The notes under the pieces are model-generated. The model searched no databases. It was given only the letters and a program-made list of their open reading frames with translations, and was not told the DNA's origin. The position numbers and the translations under genes are program-made. 15,286 bases of DNA. Source: Caldisericia bacterium. GTDB lineage: Bacteria; Caldisericota; Caldisericia; B22-G15. The stretch lies in contig JAGGSY010000171.1 of the NCBI GenBank assembly GCA_021158845.1, forward strand, positions 1 through 15,286, read 5' to 3'. This document shows positions 13,906 to 15,286 of this stretch, one piece after another. The first letter of the stretch is position 1, and each line of letters starts with the position of its first letter.

Positions 13906-14900
13906 GGTTCAACGCCAAACCATTTTACATATAGTTCTCTATACTTTCCACTCTCTTTTATTTTTTTAAGAGCTTTGTTTATCTCTTCAATAAGATCATT
14001 ATCACCAAGCCTTGCAGGTATACCATAGTGTTCAACAGTTAGGAGCTTCCCGACAAGCTTAATGTCTGGTCTTGTGCTTGCATAGTAAGCAGACACTGGA
14101 AGATCATTTATAACAGCATCAATTCTGCCTATTTCAAGGTCCTGGAAGGCCTGCTGAATATCGTCATACCTTCTTATTTCCTTTATTCCCTTAATCTTTT
14201 GAGCAGCAAAATCTCCAGTGGTATTAATCTGAACTCCAACTACCTTGCCAACAAGATCATCCTCATTCTTTATCTCATTGTTGTCTTTTCTTACAGCAAT
14301 AATCTGACCTGAATCGTAGTATGGATCTGAAAATAACATCTCTTTGCTTCTTTCCTCTGTTATGGTGACTGCAGAAATGATAATATCAAACTTCTCAGCT
14401 TTTAATGCAGCAAATATTCCATCCCATGCTGTATCTATTATCTTTGGTTCAGATAAACCCATCTCCTTACTTATCTCCTTAATAAGATCTATGTCAAAGC
14501 CAGTTGGATTACCATCTTGCATGAATTCAAAGGGAGCGTATGCCACCTCTGAGCCAACAAGGAGGTAACCTCTTTTTCTGGCTTTGGCAAGGGTGGTATG
14601 TTTAAGCCCAATATTTTTTGTATTTTCTCCAGATTTGATATTTACATTTACTTCAAATGGGTAGAAATCTTTTACTGAAACTGAAAGTTTGTAGCTTCCT
14701 TCTTCAAGGTTTTTAAACACATATTTACCACTCTCATCGGTGGTAGCTGTCTGGCCATCAAGAGAAACCGTAATACCCTGTAGAGGATTACCATCCTCAT
14801 CCTTTACCACGCCTGCCAAAGTAGTTGCCTTCTTCTCACATCCGAAGGCGAATGTGAGAGCGAGGCTCAGGAGCAAAATAAATAAAACACTCCTCCTCAT
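13896..14900 (-). CDS. Amino-acid ABC substrate-binding lipoprotein with N-terminal carboxypeptidase-regulatory-like domain
   Basis: A 334-aa protein. It has a lipoprotein signal (basic start, hydrophobic 5-17, lipobox ending at C21). Next comes a beta-sandwich resembling the carboxypeptidase-regulatory-like domain, residues 27-100: LAGVVKDEDGNPLQGITVSL, TTDESGKYVFKNLEEGSYKL, then VNVNIKSGENTKNIGL. The family 3 solute-binding domain follows at 108-332. Its amino-acid ligand residues are kept: R184 in TITEERSKEMLF contacts the alpha-carboxylate and D266 in DAVINDLP contacts the alpha-amino group. The extra domain is unusual for this family and may be a rigid spacer or cell-wall contact. ATG at 14900 has a near-perfect Shine-Dalgarno (AAGGAGGT). 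First gene of the operon. The exact amino acid cannot be deduced. Confidence 0.93.
   Translation of the reverse strand: MRRSVLFILLLSLALTFAFGCEKKATTLAGVVKDEDGNPLQGITVSLDGQTATTDESGKYVFKNLEEGSYKLSVSVKDFYPFEVNVNIKSGENTKNIGLKHTTLAKARKRGYLLVGSEVAYAPFEFMQDGNPTGFDIDLIKEISKEMGLSEPKIIDTAWDGIFAALKAEKFDIIISAVTITEERSKEMLFSDPYYDSGQIIAVRKDNNEIKNEDDLVGKVVGVQINTTGDFAAQKIKGIKEIRRYDDIQQAFQDLEIGRIDAVINDLPVSAYYASTRPDIKLVGKLLTVEHYGIPARLGDNDLIEEINKALKKIKESGKYRELYVKWFGVEPPQ
14834..14859 (-). repeat. Hairpin in the signal-peptide codons of the ABC binding protein
   Basis: TCTCACAT and ATGTGAGA form an 8-bp stem around 10 nt, which can extend by a wobble and a C-G pair in the mRNA. It covers codons 14-22, including the lipobox Cys. 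A function is not established. Confidence 0.6.
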
Positions 14901-14935
14901 TGTGTTACCTCCTTGGATTATAGATTTGCTGTAAT

Positions 14936-14963
14936 ATTATACACAAATTTTGTATATTGTCAA
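14936..14963 (-). promoter_or_regulatory. Strong sigma-70-type promoter of the amino-acid ABC operon
   Basis: On the minus strand a consensus TTGACA (14963-14958) and a consensus TATAAT (14941-14936) are 16 bp apart. The start is expected near 14929, giving a leader of about 29 nt with AAGGAGGT. Confidence 0.87.
14938..14956. promoter_or_regulatory. Operator-like palindrome in the ABC promoter
   Basis: TATACACAAATTTTGTATA pairs in 8 of 9 positions about a single central base. It fills the -35/-10 spacer and overlaps the -10 box, where a repressor would block polymerase. The regulator is unknown. Confidence 0.55.
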
Positions 14964-14979
14964 GAGTTTAAGAATTAAA

Positions 14980-14996
14980 ATACATCCACGTTGTAT
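14980..14996. promoter_or_regulatory. Second ATACA-N7-TGTAT site upstream of the ABC promoter
   Basis: The same half-sites with the same 7-nt gap recur here, centred 41 bp from the first palindrome, about four helical turns. The rest of the gap from 14997 to 15153 holds no convincing ORF, RNA or repeat. Confidence 0.4.
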
Positions 14997-15153
14997 ATAA
15001 ATTTATTAATTTAAAGTCTGAACTCTACGCAATGTATTTTTATGCAACCCTTTTAACCTGACTTCAATTATCATTTTATTTCACCACCGCCATTTCTTTT
15101 CTCCAAAATAAAGAAGTTTCCATACACTTAATCTGTTGATCCAACCTTTTCTC

Positions 15154-15181
15154 TTGACATAAAAGATAATTTGTCTATAAT
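15154..15181 (+). promoter_or_regulatory. Promoter of the tRNA-Asn gene
   Basis: A consensus TTGACA (15154-15159) and a consensus TATAAT (15176-15181) are 16 bp apart. The expected start is near 15188, 3 nt before the mature tRNA. Confidence 0.85.
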
Positions 15182-15190
15182 TTTAAATAG

Positions 15191-15265
15191 TCCCCGGTAG
15201 CTCAACGGTAGAGCGGGTGGCTGTTAACCACTAGGCTGCAGGTTCGAATCCTGCCCGGGGAGCCA
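15191..15265 (+). tRNA. tRNA-Asn (anticodon GTT), CCA encoded
   Basis: A full cloverleaf. The acceptor TCCCCGG pairs with CCGGGGA. The D stem is GCTC/GAGC. The anticodon stem is GGTGG/CCACT with one G-U pair and loop CTGTTAA, giving anticodon GTT. The T arm is GCAGG-TTCGAAT-CCTGC. The discriminator base is G, as usual for Asn, and CCA is encoded in the genome. It has its own strong promoter. Only 21 nt follow before the window ends, so a longer tRNA cluster cannot be excluded. Confidence 0.98.
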
Positions 15266-15286
15266 TCTCTTAATTCTATTTAAATT

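Noticed and set aside
15191..15286. tRNA gene as an integration site of a mobile element
   Set aside because: No integrase gene, direct repeat of the tRNA 3' end, or foreign-looking DNA is visible; only 21 nt remain beyond the tRNA.

Overview
The window is AT-rich, gene-dense bacterial chromosomal DNA. Genes are tightly packed, often with overlapping starts and stops. Shine-Dalgarno sites are mostly strong, promoters are of the sigma-70 type, and the proteins are rich in Lys and Glu. With a Cys4-containing PheS and a CsaB/WecG cell-wall-polymer cluster, this suggests a low-GC, possibly thermophilic anaerobic bacterium (Thermotogota, Dictyoglomota, Caldisericota or Firmicutes-like). I cannot name the taxon from the sequence alone, and nothing looks like a phage, plasmid or insertion sequence.

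Layout. (1) At the left edge pheS runs leftward and lacks only its last few codons. It is divergent from a rightward three-gene unit (1065-3060): a flippase-like membrane protein, a 75-aa zinc-ribbon protein and an orphan solute-binding lipoprotein. The two promoters overlap, and the rightward one seems to make a leaderless mRNA. (2) An M24 peptidase homologue (3057-4145, minus) has lost three of its five metal ligands; its stop codon overlaps that of the lipoprotein gene. (3) A leftward operon of overlapping genes (7583 to 4242) encodes a MIP18/DUF59 protein, two tandem WecG/TagA glycosyltransferases, CsaB and a ComF-type phosphoribosyltransferase. The WecG and CsaB genes point to synthesis and pyruvylation of a secondary cell-wall polymer, probably for S-layer attachment. 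(4) A rightward operon (7707-12451) encodes a TetR regulator, an MMPL/RND transporter, a secreted heptad-rich protein and a 130-aa helical protein. A perfect inverted repeat at the predicted transcription start is very likely the TetR operator. (5) After a strong two-way terminator, a leftward polar amino-acid ABC operon (14900 to 12487) encodes a binding lipoprotein with an extra N-terminal carboxypeptidase-regulatory-like domain, a permease and an ATPase. (6) At the right edge there is a tRNA-Asn(GTT) gene with its own promoter.

The features most worth a second look are a perfect 28-bp palindrome inside the first WecG gene, two strong hairpins at the binding-protein/permease junction, the degenerate M24 protein, the self-contained TetR-MMPL-coiled-coil envelope operon, and the unusual domain fusion in the ABC binding protein.
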